A stretch of 42,867 bases of DNA from the NCBI RefSeq assembly GCF_018381315.1, contig NZ_JAGZSD010000025.1, positions 1-42,867 of the forward strand, read 5' to 3'. Origin of the DNA: Anaerostipes sp. GTDB taxonomy: Bacteria > Bacillota > Clostridia > Lachnospirales > Lachnospiraceae. Shown in pieces: positions 1-8,842 of the stretch. The notes below the pieces were generated by a model. That model had not been told where the DNA came from. It did no database searches and worked only from the letters and a program-made list of their open reading frames with translations. A program made the translations under genes and the position numbers. Numbering within the stretch: position 1 is the stretch's first letter; each line of letters begins with the position of its first letter.

Positions 1-29
1 AGCCTCACTGTGCTGTGCACACCGCCTGC

Positions 30-96
30 GAGTCTTTGCTGAAAGAAGAAAAACTAACATCCCTTCGAATGCAAGGCCTCCGAACTGGTCAAAATG
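30..96 (+). repeat. Left copy of an inverted repeat also found at the right end of the window
   Basis: The stretch that starts GAGTCTTTGCTGAAAG and ends GAACTGGTCAAAATG matches, with compensating one-base gaps, the reverse complement of 42773-42839. The two conserved blocks are 52 bases apart in both copies. By eye about three quarters of positions agree. An open frame runs through it to a TAG at 135-137, but no gene is recognisable. It may be a dispersed non-coding repeat. Confidence 0.55.
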
Positions 97-153
97 GACA
101 TAATATCTGCTGGAGAAGGATACCCATAAAACAGTAGGTGCCTTTTAACGATA

Positions 154-216
154 AGTTTTTCTTCACTGTCGGAAGGAGGCCTTTCCAGAGCCGACTGGAG
201 ATAGTGGAGAAAAACT
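154..216. repeat. Imperfect inverted repeat downstream of the BclA-like gene
   Basis: AGTTTTTCTTCACT at 154-167 pairs with AGTGGAGAAAAACT at 203-216 with one mismatch, and GTCGG (168-172) can pair with CCGAC (191-195) inside it. It follows the stop of the BclA-like gene on the minus strand but has no T-tract in that direction, so it may be an mRNA 3' stem rather than a classical terminator. Apart from this and the end repeat, nothing is recognised in 1-222. Confidence 0.4.
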
Positions 217-222
217 CTTAAT

Positions 223-717
223 TTAAATGCTCAGCTGGATGATGGATAAGGAACGATTGATATATCCTAAAGCAGGGAAGTCTGAACTGATCTCTGCGCC
301 TACTGCATCTCCGGCTGATAAGGAAGCCTGAACAACAAATGTCGAAGTGCTCCGGTTTGTCACTTTAAGATAGGTGGAGATATCACCGAAAATCGGTGCC
401 CCATTCACGGTGATAATCGCAGTCAGATAAGGCTGATCCGTATCCGGTTCTGCTGTGGCCTCGGCGCTGATTGATAAGGATATCTGATAAATCCCGCTTT
501 CTCCGGCCACTAGCTCATTGCCGGTCTGACTGACTTTGACCGTATCTGACAGCGGCCCAACTAACTGAAATGGTATGTTTTCAGGCGCTGCCCCGGGACT
601 CTCTATACTGATTCCCCGCAAAGAACCAAAACCCAGTACAGAACCAGTCCCAGTGCATCCGCAGTGGCCTCCTTCGTTACAGGGGTTACAGTAATATTGC
701 TTACATCTATTTGTCAT
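223..717 (-). CDS. BclA C-terminal-domain-like spore surface protein
   Basis: A 164-residue protein using the ATG at 717, which has AAAGGA eight bases upstream; a longer frame to 774 lacks a ribosome binding site. The N-terminus is short and Cys-rich (CKQYYCNPCNEGGHCGC), followed by a Gly-rich hinge (GCTGTGSVLGFGSLRG). Residues about 35-164 form a beta-strand-rich domain (GESGIYQISLSISAEA, INRSLSIIQLSI) of the type at the C-terminus of exosporium collagen-like glycoproteins (BclA/TNF-like jelly roll). The collagen GXX repeat region of BclA is absent. There is no signal peptide or membrane segment. Upstream lies a candidate SigK/SigE promoter (780-807), which supports synthesis in the mother cell and deposition on the spore. 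The exact family is by resemblance only. Confidence 0.7.
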   Translation of the reverse strand: MTNRCKQYYCNPCNEGGHCGCTGTGSVLGFGSLRGISIESPGAAPENIPFQLVGPLSDTVKVSQTGNELVAGESGIYQISLSISAEATAEPDTDQPYLTAIITVNGAPIFGDISTYLKVTNRSTSTFVVQASLSAGDAVGAEISSDFPALGYINRSLSIIQLSI

Positions 718-779
718 AAATTTATCCTTTCTTGTCTGATTATGTGAAAATAACAGGAAAACTATCACTTTCACACTAT

Positions 780-807
780 CATTGTATGTGTACAGACAAG
801 AAACGGT
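780..807 (-). promoter_or_regulatory. Candidate SigK/SigE-type promoter of the BclA-like gene
   Basis: On the minus strand the sequence reads AC, 17 bases, then CATACAATG (780-788), about 63 bases before the start codon. CATACAAT fits the SigE -10 consensus and CATA with an upstream AC fits SigK. The same architecture precedes the ferritin-like gene at 5389 and the beta-helix gene at 23857. Confidence 0.45.
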
Positions 808-816
808 GATTGATGA

Positions 817-2595
817 TTACACAGAAAACTGCGAATGGTACAGCTGTTCATAGTAACCTTTCTTATCAAGCAGTTCCTGGTGGGTACCGGTCTCAACGAT
901 CTGCCCTTCCTTCAGAACAAGGATTAAATCTGCATTTTTTATGGTGGAAAGCCGGTGGGCTATGACAAAGCTGGTCCTGCCGGCCAAAAGTTTATGCATG
1001 GCCTCCTGCAGCATTTTTTCCAGCCTTGTATCCACAGAGGAAGTTGCCTCATCCAAAATCAGAATCTTCGGATCCTTGAGCACAGCCCTCGCAATGGTAA
1101 GCAGCTGCTTCTCTCCCTGGGAGATATTGCTGCCCTCCTCGTCGATCTCCATATCGTATCCTTTTGGAAGCGTACGGATAAAGTGGTGGACATTTGCCGT
1201 TTTAGCCGCATCGATCACCTCATCTTTTCTGGCATCCAGACGTCCATACTTGATATTTTCATATATGGTCCCGGAAAACAGCCAGGTATCCTGTAAAACC
1301 ATGCCGAACTGGCTTCTCAAATCTTCCCTTTTCATCGTTCTGATATCCACACCGTCGATCAGAATCCTTCCGCTGTCCGTGTCATAAAAACGCAGCAGCA
1401 GGTTAATAATGGTCGTCTTTCCTGCACCTGTAGGTCCTACAATAGCTACCATCTGCCCGTTCTTTATCTTTATATCCAGATCCCGGATTACCGGCGTATC
1501 CCCATATCCAAAAGACACATGTTCAAACACCACCTCTCCCTTTGTTTCCTTAAGGGGCACGCAGGGCTCAGGGTCCGGTATTTCTTCCGGTTCATCCAGA
1601 ATTTCAAAAATTCTTTTCAGGCCCGCAAAAGCTGCCTGGATCTGGGATGAAAGCTGCGCTACCTGAGAAAGAGGTTCATTGCACTGCCATATATAACGGA
1701 TAAATGCCTGGAGATTTCCCACTGTCAGCATTCCCTGAATAACAAAAACCGTACCCGAAACTGCTACACCGCCAATGCACAGATAAACACTCAGAGAAAT
1801 GAGAGGGCTCATAATAGAGGATATAAACTGTGCTTTCAGTGCATGTTTCTGAAGCCTTCCGTTGATCTCCCTGAACTGCTCCAGTGAAGGCTTCTGTCTG
1901 CCGAATAAAATGATCTCATTGTATCCTGTGTAAAGCTCCGTAATAGCTCCGTTCAGTTCTCCCAGCGAATCCTGCTGGGCCTTAAACTGCTTCTGGCTCC
2001 TCTTTACGACAGCGATACTGATCAGAATACTGACAGGAATAATCAGCACTACCAGCCATGCCATCACAGGCTGGATGGTAAATACCATAACAAGAACCAG
2101 CACCAGGGTCAGAATTCCGCTGATCACCTGGATAAAGCTCTGCTGAAGACCGTTGGATACAGAATCAATATCATTGGTCACCCGGCTTAAGGTGTCACCA
2201 AAGCTGTGGGTATCGAAATATTTCACCGGCAGTCTCCGGATTTTATCCTGCACTGCATTTCTCATATCATGCATAGCGCTCTGGATCGAATTGGTCAGCA
2301 AAAACATACTGATGATCTGTGTCCCCATTTTTATAATATATATTACAGCCAGTATCAGAAGGATCTTAAGAATCACATCAAAATGAACTCCGGCTCCTGG
2401 AATTTTCCTTGTTATCTCCGATGCGTCTTTTGCCAGCTGAGTTGTAATCATTCCCTCAATTCTGGGCGCAGATGTCATAGCCGCCACACTGATGACCGCT
2501 GTCACAATTGTCCCCAGGAACCCCCATTTATACGGAGCAATGAACGGCTTTAATTTTTTCAGGACTTCTCCTGCCTGCTTCAGTTTTTTAATCAT
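817..2595 (-). CDS. Heterodimeric ABC exporter subunit, catalytic-glutamate half
   Basis: A 592-residue fused membrane/ATPase half-transporter. The start at 2595 overlaps the stop of the upstream subunit by 8 bases, implying translational coupling; the frame extends to 2724 but only inside that gene. Roughly residues 25-310 form the type IV exporter membrane domain with several hydrophobic segments. The C-terminal nucleotide-binding domain has Walker A (GPTGAGKTT), an atypical signature (NISQGEKQ instead of LSGGQ), Walker B with catalytic Glu (ILILDEATSSVD) and the H-loop (IAHRLST). Substrate unknown: drug, lipid or peptide export are all possible. The non-standard signature complements the missing Glu of its partner, as in TM287/288-type heterodimers, which have one active and one degenerate ATP site. 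Confidence 0.93.
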   Translation of the reverse strand: MIKKLKQAGEVLKKLKPFIAPYKWGFLGTIVTAVISVAAMTSAPRIEGMITTQLAKDASEITRKIPGAGVHFDVILKILLILAVIYIIKMGTQIISMFLLTNSIQSAMHDMRNAVQDKIRRLPVKYFDTHSFGDTLSRVTNDIDSVSNGLQQSFIQVISGILTLVLVLVMVFTIQPVMAWLVVLIIPVSILISIAVVKRSQKQFKAQQDSLGELNGAITELYTGYNEIILFGRQKPSLEQFREINGRLQKHALKAQFISSIMSPLISLSVYLCIGGVAVSGTVFVIQGMLTVGNLQAFIRYIWQCNEPLSQVAQLSSQIQAAFAGLKRIFEILDEPEEIPDPEPCVPLKETKGEVVFEHVSFGYGDTPVIRDLDIKIKNGQMVAIVGPTGAGKTTIINLLLRFYDTDSGRILIDGVDIRTMKREDLRSQFGMVLQDTWLFSGTIYENIKYGRLDARKDEVIDAAKTANVHHFIRTLPKGYDMEIDEEGSNISQGEKQLLTIARAVLKDPKILILDEATSSVDTRLEKMLQEAMHKLLAGRTSFVIAHRLSTIKNADLILVLKEGQIVETGTHQELLDKKGYYEQLYHSQFSV

Positions 2596-4318
2596 CGGCC
2601 AGTTCCTCCCTATCCAGCTGGGATGCAGCGATCTCCTGATAGATCCTGCAGCTCTGCAGAAGTTCTTTGTGGGTGCCGGCTCCGACAACCCGTCCTTCAT
2701 TGAGCACCATAATTTTATCTGCATCCATGATGCTGGTGATCCGCTGCGCCACCACCATCATAATGGCATTTCCCAGTGTCTTTTTCAGTTCCTTCCTGAG
2801 CTTTGCGTCAGTCTTAAAATCAAGTGCAGAAAAAGAATCGTCAAATATATACACTTCCGGTTTTCTCACCAGCGCCCTTGCAATGGAAAGCCTCTGCCTC
2901 TGCCCGCCGGATACATTTGTGGCGTTCTCAGTAATCTGAACGTCAAATCCGCCTTTTTCCATAATAAAATCATAGGCCTGGGCCGTCCGTGCCGCTTCCT
3001 CCATCTCTTGAACAGAAGCATCCTCTTTTCCGAATCTTAAATTGTCTGCGATGCTCCCTGAAAAAAGAAGTGCCTTCTGCGGTATGAATCCGATGGAATT
3101 TCTCAGAGTACTGAGGTTTAATTCCCTTACATCTTTTCCGTTCACCAGCACTCTGCCCCCGGATACATCGTAGGCCCGGGGCACAAGACTGATCAGCGTG
3201 CTTTTCCCTGAACCTGTACTTCCGATAAAGGCAATGGTCTCCCCCTTTTTCACTGTGAAAGACACATCGGTAAGCACAGCTTCCTCCCCGTCCGGATATG
3301 CAAATGTCACATGGTCAAACTGAATCTCATCTATAGAAATTTTTTCGTCCGCCTCATTGGATCCGCCGGCTACTGCCGGGTGTGCATCAAACACTCTGGT
3401 GATCCTCTTTGCGCTGACGGCGGCTTTCGGATACATCATAAACACCAGACAGAACAGCATAATAGAAAACATAACGTGAAACAGGTAATCCATAAAAGCT
3501 ACCAGCTGTCCAATATTCAGTCCTCCCTGCTGAATCATCACACTGGAGATCCAGTAGATCAGCATTCCTGCCAGATTCATAAGAAAATAAAAAGCCGGCT
3601 GTGTCACAGACATGAGTTTAAAAAGCTTTTTGGAATATCCCATGTAAGCACTGTTGGCTCCGTCAAACCGTTCTTTTTCATGCCGGTCGTTGGTAAACGC
3701 CCGGATAACCCGGATGCCGCTGATATTTTCTTTTGAAATCCGGTTGATCCATTCCAGTGAGGACTGCTGGCGTTCACTCAGCAGCTCTGAACGTTTTGCC
3801 ACAATAATGACACCCACTATAATAAAAGGAATGGTTCCCAAAATAACCATGGAAAGTTTTAAGGATGCTTTCAGCACCAAAACGATGCTTCCCACAGTCA
3901 TAACCGGAGTCATCAGGGCTGTGCGGAACAGAATGTTTAAAAACATCTGAATCTGAAAGGCATCATTGGTTGTCCTTGTAATCAGGGAGGCTGTGCCGAA
4001 CTCCTTAAATTCCCTGTGTGAAAATTCCTGTGTCTTTTCAAACATATCGTTTCGGATATCCCTGGTGATGGATGTGGACAGATATGCACAGCAGTAGCCA
4101 AGCAGGATGGTTCCTGCGGTTCCAAGCAGTGAAACCAAAAGAATCACCCCGCCCATCTGAAAAATAAATCCTGTATCCTCTGCTGATACGCCCCGGTCAA
4201 TCATCCACGCTACAATCGTCGGTATCCCCAGCTCTACCAGAGCAAAACCGAATACCGAAAATACATTCAGCGCAAACATTTTTTTGTAATTTTTCAAGTA
4301 TGATAAAATCAGTTTCAT
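2588..4318 (-). CDS. Heterodimeric ABC exporter subunit, degenerate Walker B half
   Basis: A 576-residue half-transporter with an N-terminal membrane domain (about residues 1-300) and a C-terminal ATPase. Walker A is GSTGSGKST and the signature is the canonical VSGGQRQR, but Walker B reads VYIFDDSFSALD, with Asp where the catalytic Glu normally sits. That substitution is the hallmark of the non-hydrolysing partner in heterodimeric exporters, and the other half is encoded immediately downstream. It overlaps the preceding cation-efflux gene by four bases (ATGA at 4315-4318). Order CDF, this subunit, partner suggests one transcript read leftwards. Confidence 0.93.
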   Translation of the reverse strand: MKLILSYLKNYKKMFALNVFSVFGFALVELGIPTIVAWMIDRGVSAEDTGFIFQMGGVILLVSLLGTAGTILLGYCCAYLSTSITRDIRNDMFEKTQEFSHREFKEFGTASLITRTTNDAFQIQMFLNILFRTALMTPVMTVGSIVLVLKASLKLSMVILGTIPFIIVGVIIVAKRSELLSERQQSSLEWINRISKENISGIRVIRAFTNDRHEKERFDGANSAYMGYSKKLFKLMSVTQPAFYFLMNLAGMLIYWISSVMIQQGGLNIGQLVAFMDYLFHVMFSIMLFCLVFMMYPKAAVSAKRITRVFDAHPAVAGGSNEADEKISIDEIQFDHVTFAYPDGEEAVLTDVSFTVKKGETIAFIGSTGSGKSTLISLVPRAYDVSGGRVLVNGKDVRELNLSTLRNSIGFIPQKALLFSGSIADNLRFGKEDASVQEMEEAARTAQAYDFIMEKGGFDVQITENATNVSGGQRQRLSIARALVRKPEVYIFDDSFSALDFKTDAKLRKELKKTLGNAIMMVVAQRITSIMDADKIMVLNEGRVVGAGTHKELLQSCRIYQEIAASQLDREELADD

Positions 4319-5232
4319 TTTGTCTTTTCCTCTTCTATTCCCCCATCCTCATTCTTGACGGGATTCACATGTACCATACAATGTTTCACTTCTGCAAAAT
4401 TTTCCTCTACTTTCAGATGAACCTGCTCTGCAGTTTCATGCGCCTGTTTCAAAGTCAGCGAGCCGTCCATGCATATTTCCACATCCACATATATCCTGGC
4501 TCCGAATTTCCTGGTCCGGATATCGTCGATTCCTTCCACTCCGGGCTGCCGGGATATAATCTGCTTCATTTGTTCCACAGTCTCCCTGCTGCAGGATTCA
4601 TCGATCATCTTGCAGACAGAATCTGCAAAAATATCGTAAGACGCCTTTATGATAAAAATACAGATCACCACACTTGCCAGAGGATCCAGCACCGGAAATC
4701 CCATCCGTGCTCCCAATATTCCGATAAAGCTTCCCACAGAAGACAGCGCATCTGAACGGTGATGCCATGCGTCAGCCATCAGTGCCCCGGAATTTATTTT
4801 CACCGCTGTATTTCTTGTATACCAATACATTCCTTCTTTGACAGCAATAGAAACCAGAGCTGCGCCCATAGCTAAGGCCCCCGGAACTGCAAGGTTTTTT
4901 ATATTTCCTGAAAAAATCTTTTGAAGCCCGGCAGCCCCTATGAGGATGCCGGTCGCACAAAGTACGGCTCCAAGCAAAATTGCCGCCACACATTCCATCC
5001 GTTCATGGCCGTATTGGTGCTTCTCATCAGCTTCTTTGGACGCCATGGCAACGCCTGCCAGTACAATGACTGTACTGAACACGTCCGATGCAGAATGCGC
5101 TGCATCAGAGATCATTGCGCCGGATCCGGCGGCCACTCCTGCAAACAGCTTGAATGCGGATAACATCAGGTTCACAAGAATGCTGTTGACAGAAACTCTC
5201 ACTGCTGCTTGTTCATTTTTTGGCTGTTTCAC
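4315..5232 (-). CDS. Cation diffusion facilitator family metal transporter
   Basis: A 305-residue member of the CDF family, inner-membrane divalent-metal/proton antiporters exporting Zn, Fe, Mn or Co. The N-terminal two thirds is hydrophobic with the paired metal-site motifs HSASD in SDAAHSASDV and HHRSD in DAWHHRSDALSS; the C-terminal cytoplasmic domain (about residues 215-290) has the ferredoxin-like dimerisation fold and a late metal-ligand region (VKHCMVHVNP). The start is GTG at 5232; the only upstream ATG is followed at once by TAG. It leads an operon with the two ABC exporter genes (four-base overlap). Metal specificity cannot be read reliably. Confidence 0.9.
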   Translation of the reverse strand: MKQPKNEQAAVRVSVNSILVNLMLSAFKLFAGVAAGSGAMISDAAHSASDVFSTVIVLAGVAMASKEADEKHQYGHERMECVAAILLGAVLCATGILIGAAGLQKIFSGNIKNLAVPGALAMGAALVSIAVKEGMYWYTRNTAVKINSGALMADAWHHRSDALSSVGSFIGILGARMGFPVLDPLASVVICIFIIKASYDIFADSVCKMIDESCSRETVEQMKQIISRQPGVEGIDDIRTRKFGARIYVDVEICMDGSLTLKQAHETAEQVHLKVEENFAEVKHCMVHVNPVKNEDGGIEEEKTK

Positions 5233-5330
5233 GGGCCCTCTACATCCTTATTCTCTCAGTACCTTTATAATATGCAGAAGACCTCAGAACGTTTACTGAC
5301 AGACAATCTTTTTTATTATAACATAGATTC

Positions 5331-5357
5331 ACTGATTTCTTATCCCTGCATACTATA
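5331..5357 (+). promoter_or_regulatory. Candidate SigK-type promoter of the ferritin-like gene
   Basis: AC at 5331-5332, a 16-base spacer, then CATACTATA at 5349-5357, a full match to the CATANNNTA -10 pattern of SigK. It lies 31 bases before the ATG at 5389. A SigA-like TATAAT is not seen at a usable distance. Confidence 0.5.
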
Positions 5358-5388
5358 AAAACAACTGAAACAGCAAAGGATTTTTTAT

Positions 5389-5904
5389 ATGACATTTTCT
5401 GATTCTTACCGGCCGGAGGTTACTGCACCCCGTCCTTATCCGCCTGTGAAAGCAGCACGCAGAAATCCCCGCTACGCTGAAATGATCTTGCCGGCACTGC
5501 GGGCCCAGTCCAGTGAACTGACTGCTGTCACCACATATATTTATCAAAACTGGATCTTCCTTCAGAAATATTCTTCTTTAGCCGAAACGATTGCGAAAAT
5601 TTCCAAGGTGGAAATGCACCATATGCAGATGCTGGGAACTCTTGTGACGCTTCTGGGCGGTGATCCAAAGTTTGCGGAAGACACCTGCCAGTGCTGGACC
5701 GGGAACGCTCCCGACTACACACACAACATTCGAAAAGCCTTGAAGGATAATGTAGAGGCAGAAGAAGCAGCCGCCAGCTTTTACCTGGAGACTGCCTCTA
5801 AAATACAGGATCAGTTCGTCTGTGCCGTACTGAACCGTATTGCCATGGATGAAAAGGTACATGCAAAAATCTTCCGGCATTACCTGAAAACCTTAAGCTG
5901 CTGA
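5389..5904 (+). CDS. Ferritin-like di-iron/manganese-catalase-like protein, probable spore coat component
   Basis: A 171-residue protein with a Pro-rich N-terminus (RPEVTAPRPYPP) and a four-helix ferritin-like bundle. The usual two-metal ligand set can be assigned: Glu43 in helix 1, Glu75-x2-His78 in helix 2 (KVEMHH), Glu123 or Glu126 in helix 3, Glu155-x2-His158 in helix 4 (DEKVH). Related small proteins are annotated as rubrerythrin-like, manganese-catalase-like or CotJC/CotF-like coat proteins. AAAGGA precedes the ATG. The gene is monocistronic, convergent with the MBL gene, and preceded by a SigK-like promoter, so a role in the spore coat, perhaps in peroxide or metal protection, is plausible. 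The enzymatic activity is not known. Confidence 0.7.
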   Translation: MTFSDSYRPEVTAPRPYPPVKAARRNPRYAEMILPALRAQSSELTAVTTYIYQNWIFLQKYSSLAETIAKISKVEMHHMQMLGTLVTLLGGDPKFAEDTCQCWTGNAPDYTHNIRKALKDNVEAEEAAASFYLETASKIQDQFVCAVLNRIAMDEKVHAKIFRHYLKTLSC

Positions 5905-5912
5905 GAGAACCC

Positions 5913-6719
5913 TCACAGCTTCAGAACTTCCAGGTCATCCGGCACAAAAACATTTCCTGAAAACAGCAGTTCTGCCTCTTTTGTATACTGCTTTTTTCTG
6001 TTTTCTAAATCGGTATCCTCTGTATGATAAAGCACCAGATTCCCGGCCTTCAGTTTCTTTGCCAGATTTGCCGCGTCCAACGCCGTGCTGTGGTGCTTTT
6101 CATACGGATGAAATATATCCTTCTGACCATACAGACAGAATGCCTCGCACAGAAGCCAGTCTGCCCCCTCCACATAAGATCTGCACACACTGTTGTAAGG
6201 CTCATCCCCAAGACATGCCAGGGAAAGGCCGTCCTGCCAGTCCGCCCGGAATCCAAACTGTCTGGCCTTGGACGACTGAATATCGAAGAACCGGACCGCA
6301 ATCCCGGAAATTTCCTGTCTCTCTCCGTCCTTTACTTCCTGAATCAGGATCTTGCTTCCAATAAACTTAAGAAACTTTTCTGCAAGAGTGAGCCTGCATA
6401 TTTCTTTTAAAATATGCGCTGCCTCATCATGGCAGTAAATTATAAATCTCCCGTGATAAGCCTCTGCACCCATCATGGCAGCTATCTTTCTGACCATCCA
6501 TACTGCTCCCAGGATGTGGTCTGTATGAGCATGGGTCAGAAACATGTGCCGGATCTGTTCAAACGGTATCTCTGCCTTTTCGATCTGGGCCAGTATCCCG
6601 TTTCCCCCGCCTGCATCCACAAGGAAATAGTCTTCTTCATTATGTATTGCAAAACATGTGTTAAAGCACTTTGTAACCATGGCATTTCCTGTGCCTAACA
6701 TAATTAATTCGGGCCTCAT
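5913..6719 (-). CDS. MBL-fold metallo-hydrolase (RNase Z-like)
   Basis: A 268-residue metallo-beta-lactamase-fold protein with the metal-binding signature HAHTDH at residues 63-68 and further candidate ligands near the C-terminus (YEKHHST; LYHTEDTDL). The N-terminal ELIMLGTGNA motif resembles the RNase Z/ElaC and arylsulfatase-type subgroup, but the length and divergence do not allow calling it tRNase Z. The start codon overlaps the stop of the upstream EFR1 ferredoxin gene as ATGA, so the two are translationally coupled and may act together. Confidence 0.85.
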   Translation of the reverse strand: MRPELIMLGTGNAMVTKCFNTCFAIHNEEDYFLVDAGGGNGILAQIEKAEIPFEQIRHMFLTHAHTDHILGAVWMVRKIAAMMGAEAYHGRFIIYCHDEAAHILKEICRLTLAEKFLKFIGSKILIQEVKDGERQEISGIAVRFFDIQSSKARQFGFRADWQDGLSLACLGDEPYNSVCRSYVEGADWLLCEAFCLYGQKDIFHPYEKHHSTALDAANLAKKLKAGNLVLYHTEDTDLENRKKQYTKEAELLFSGNVFVPDDLEVLKL

Positions 6720-7501
6720 AAGATCATCTCATTTCTTTTGGGCTCTGTACAGGCCTTTTTCAGCTTCATGGACGCCGCTGCCAGGACAGGCCTGCTGACA
6801 CTTCTTGCATGTTCCAGGCAGACTGCAATACATCTCATGCAGGAGATACATTTGTCTGTGTCTGTTTCATTTGGGTGCTCTAAAGAAATGGCTCCCACCG
6901 GACACCGGACCGCACAGACGCCGCATTTTGTACATTTCTTTCCCGCGGAAGGCTTCATGGGGACCCCGCTGTATTCCCGGTATGGACGGTTTCCCTTTAC
7001 AGAAAGCTCTCCGAAGTCTTTCAGCTCCTTTACCCCATTTACTTTATCCCGGATCTTTTCAGCAAATTCCTGCAGTTCTTTCCGGTCCTGTTCATCCGGC
7101 CTTCCTTTGGCATACTGGCGCATAATGGAATGCTCCGCCACTGCCGCCACCGCAGCAGCAGGCACAAATCCCTGATTTACCGCCAAATCCTTCATCTCAA
7201 GCAGGGTATCATCATAATCACGGTTGCCGAACACAGCCGCAAGAACAATGGGTGTCCCATTCCCTCTCATATTCCGGAATCTTTGGACCGCAGGTTCCGG
7301 AACACGTCCCCCGTAGGACGGAACACCGAAATAGACAATCTCGTCACTCTGAAATTCATACTGTTTCCCGGCATCCTTGTAACTGGATATGTCAATGGAT
7401 TCACACAGTTCGTCTCCCCAGACATCTCCCAGAAGCCTTGTGATCTTTTCTGTACTGTACGTAGGGCTGAAAAATACAATATTAGCTTTTGATATCTCCA
7501 T
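6716..7501 (-). CDS. EFR1-family flavodoxin-ferredoxin fusion
   Basis: A 261-residue electron carrier. The first ~150 residues form a flavodoxin-like FMN domain (FFSPTYST phosphate loop, YFGVPSYGGRVP); the C-terminus carries two [4Fe-4S] motifs, CTKCGVCAVRCP and CISCMRCIAVC, the second lacking the usual Cys-Pro. I prefer the ATG at 7501 because AAGGAG lies 8 bases upstream; an in-frame GTG at 7510 would sit almost on the ribosome binding site. Such proteins are common in anaerobic Clostridia and are thought to supply low-potential electrons. It is the first gene of a two-gene unit with the MBL hydrolase. Confidence 0.88.
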   Translation of the reverse strand: MEISKANIVFFSPTYSTEKITRLLGDVWGDELCESIDISSYKDAGKQYEFQSDEIVYFGVPSYGGRVPEPAVQRFRNMRGNGTPIVLAAVFGNRDYDDTLLEMKDLAVNQGFVPAAAVAAVAEHSIMRQYAKGRPDEQDRKELQEFAEKIRDKVNGVKELKDFGELSVKGNRPYREYSGVPMKPSAGKKCTKCGVCAVRCPVGAISLEHPNETDTDKCISCMRCIAVCLEHARSVSRPVLAAASMKLKKACTEPKRNEMIL

Positions 7502-7653
7502 ACCGTTCACTCCTTACCTGCTGTGGCTTTTCATATCTGCATTCCGGAAAACAAAACCTCTGCCGCAGATCACCTGCAGAAGAGGCCTTTTTTCATTTGT
7601 TTCATTATATCAGATATTCTTTTTTTCCGATAGAGTTTCTGCAAACATCTTTC

Positions 7654-8784
7654 CTATAGTTCCGGACGATGCTTCCGGTTCCTCTTTTCATACACCGGAA
7701 GCTTGTCCCTGTTTTCGGAAATAACCGTATTTTTTATAAACCGAACCCTTCCGTCTCCCTGCTTTTTAAGAACTACCTGATGGGTAAACGCCTGATCCGT
7801 GCCCTTTTGTCTTAAAAGAGCATCCACAGTCAGAACGGTAATGCCTCCCTTCCTGTGCACTGCCTTCACAACTTCCGGCACCGGCATTGACTGGGGTGTC
7901 AGATTCCAGCACCTAAGCGGCTCCCACAGATAAGCACGGTCACTCTCGCTGTAATCTGCTGCTTTCCGTATTTCCTGTTTTGTAAACGGCAGATAGTCCT
8001 GCAGGACAGCCTCAAATTTTTCAGCCGCTATCCTGTTTACGTCATTGTCATCCTGAAAATATCTGTGATGCTTCATATAATAAAAATATTCATACAGATC
8101 ATTCAGATATAAATTTTTGTAATCTTTTCTGTCCCAGTCAGCCAGAAACAGATTATTTCCCCGATATCCCACAGGACTTATGTATTCTCTGCCCAGCCTC
8201 CGGCATTCACCGCTCAGCGGCAGCACCCTCACCATACAGTGGGTATCCATCTCTTCGTTTTCTGTAGGAACAGTCTCCCAGATCAGCCATCCTTTTTTTG
8301 TGTATTCCCATTTGGCAGCTGTTTTGAAATCCACATAGGACACACACGGTTTCTGCTTCTTATCCCAATCCAGATAAGCATCGGTTAGTTTCATTTTTTT
8401 ATTCCGGAACTTCATTTCATACCGGTGAAGGCCTCCGGATGAAGTGACACAGTAAAATACAGTATGTTCTTCCTTTCCTTTTTCTGCACGTTTCAGCCCT
8501 CTGTTTATTTTCTGCATATTCTGCATATTGCAGTCGTTTTCCATACAGGCCGCTGCATACCCTTTTCTGCCCAGGCGGTCCACAATCCTGTGCACTTCCT
8601 TTTCAGGCAGGACAGCGTTTATCCCCCTGCCTTTCTCTGCCGTTTTATAAATGTCCTGATAGCTGCCGGCAGCCTTCAGAAGCTCTGTCTCAATGGTTTT
8701 ATTTTTTTCTGTCTCCTTTTTCCCGCAGGCAGACAGTATACAGAAACTGCAGATCAAAATCAATAAACAAATGGTTCTTTTCAT
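7654..8784 (-). CDS. Hypothetical lipoprotein (possibly DUF6070)
   Basis: A 376-residue secreted lipoprotein: basic start (MKR), hydrophobic core, and the lipobox LSAC with the modified Cys at about residue 20, followed by a charged linker (GKKETEKNKT). The mature part is Lys/Arg/Tyr-rich and has no catalytic motif I recognise; the length and style recall DUF6070, from memory. AAAGGAG precedes the ATG. Its promoter has an ideal TTGACA and a long dyad containing TACAACTGTA, the operator type bound by BlaI/MecI/CopY repressors, so it is probably induced by cell-wall stress or copper through a repressor encoded elsewhere. Transcribed away from the alcohol dehydrogenase gene. Confidence 0.8.
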   Translation of the reverse strand: MKRTICLLILICSFCILSACGKKETEKNKTIETELLKAAGSYQDIYKTAEKGRGINAVLPEKEVHRIVDRLGRKGYAAACMENDCNMQNMQKINRGLKRAEKGKEEHTVFYCVTSSGGLHRYEMKFRNKKMKLTDAYLDWDKKQKPCVSYVDFKTAAKWEYTKKGWLIWETVPTENEEMDTHCMVRVLPLSGECRRLGREYISPVGYRGNNLFLADWDRKDYKNLYLNDLYEYFYYMKHHRYFQDDNDVNRIAAEKFEAVLQDYLPFTKQEIRKAADYSESDRAYLWEPLRCWNLTPQSMPVPEVVKAVHRKGGITVLTVDALLRQKGTDQAFTHQVVLKKQGDGRVRFIKNTVISENRDKLPVYEKRNRKHRPEL

Positions 8785-8810
8785 TGACGCTCTCCTTTTT
8801 CTTCGTTTTA

Positions 8811-8842
8811 TAAATCTTACAACTGTAAGATTTAAATGTCAA
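8811..8842 (-). promoter_or_regulatory. BlaI/MecI/CopY-type operator within the lipoprotein promoter
   Basis: A perfect 10-base dyad, TAAATCTTAC (8811-8820) and GTAAGATTTA (8825-8834), is centred on TACAACTGTA (8818-8827), which fits the TACANNTGTA operator of the BlaI/MecI/CopY family. On the minus strand it overlaps the promoter: TTGACA (8837-8842), 17-base spacer, TAAGAT (8814-8819). A repressor bound here would block RNA polymerase. No BlaI or CopY gene lies in the window. Confidence 0.6.

Noticed and set aside
3..137. Open frame at the left edge that could be the end of a truncated gene
   Set aside because: The peptide resembles nothing recognisable and coincides with the end repeat, whose right copy does not keep a matching protein.
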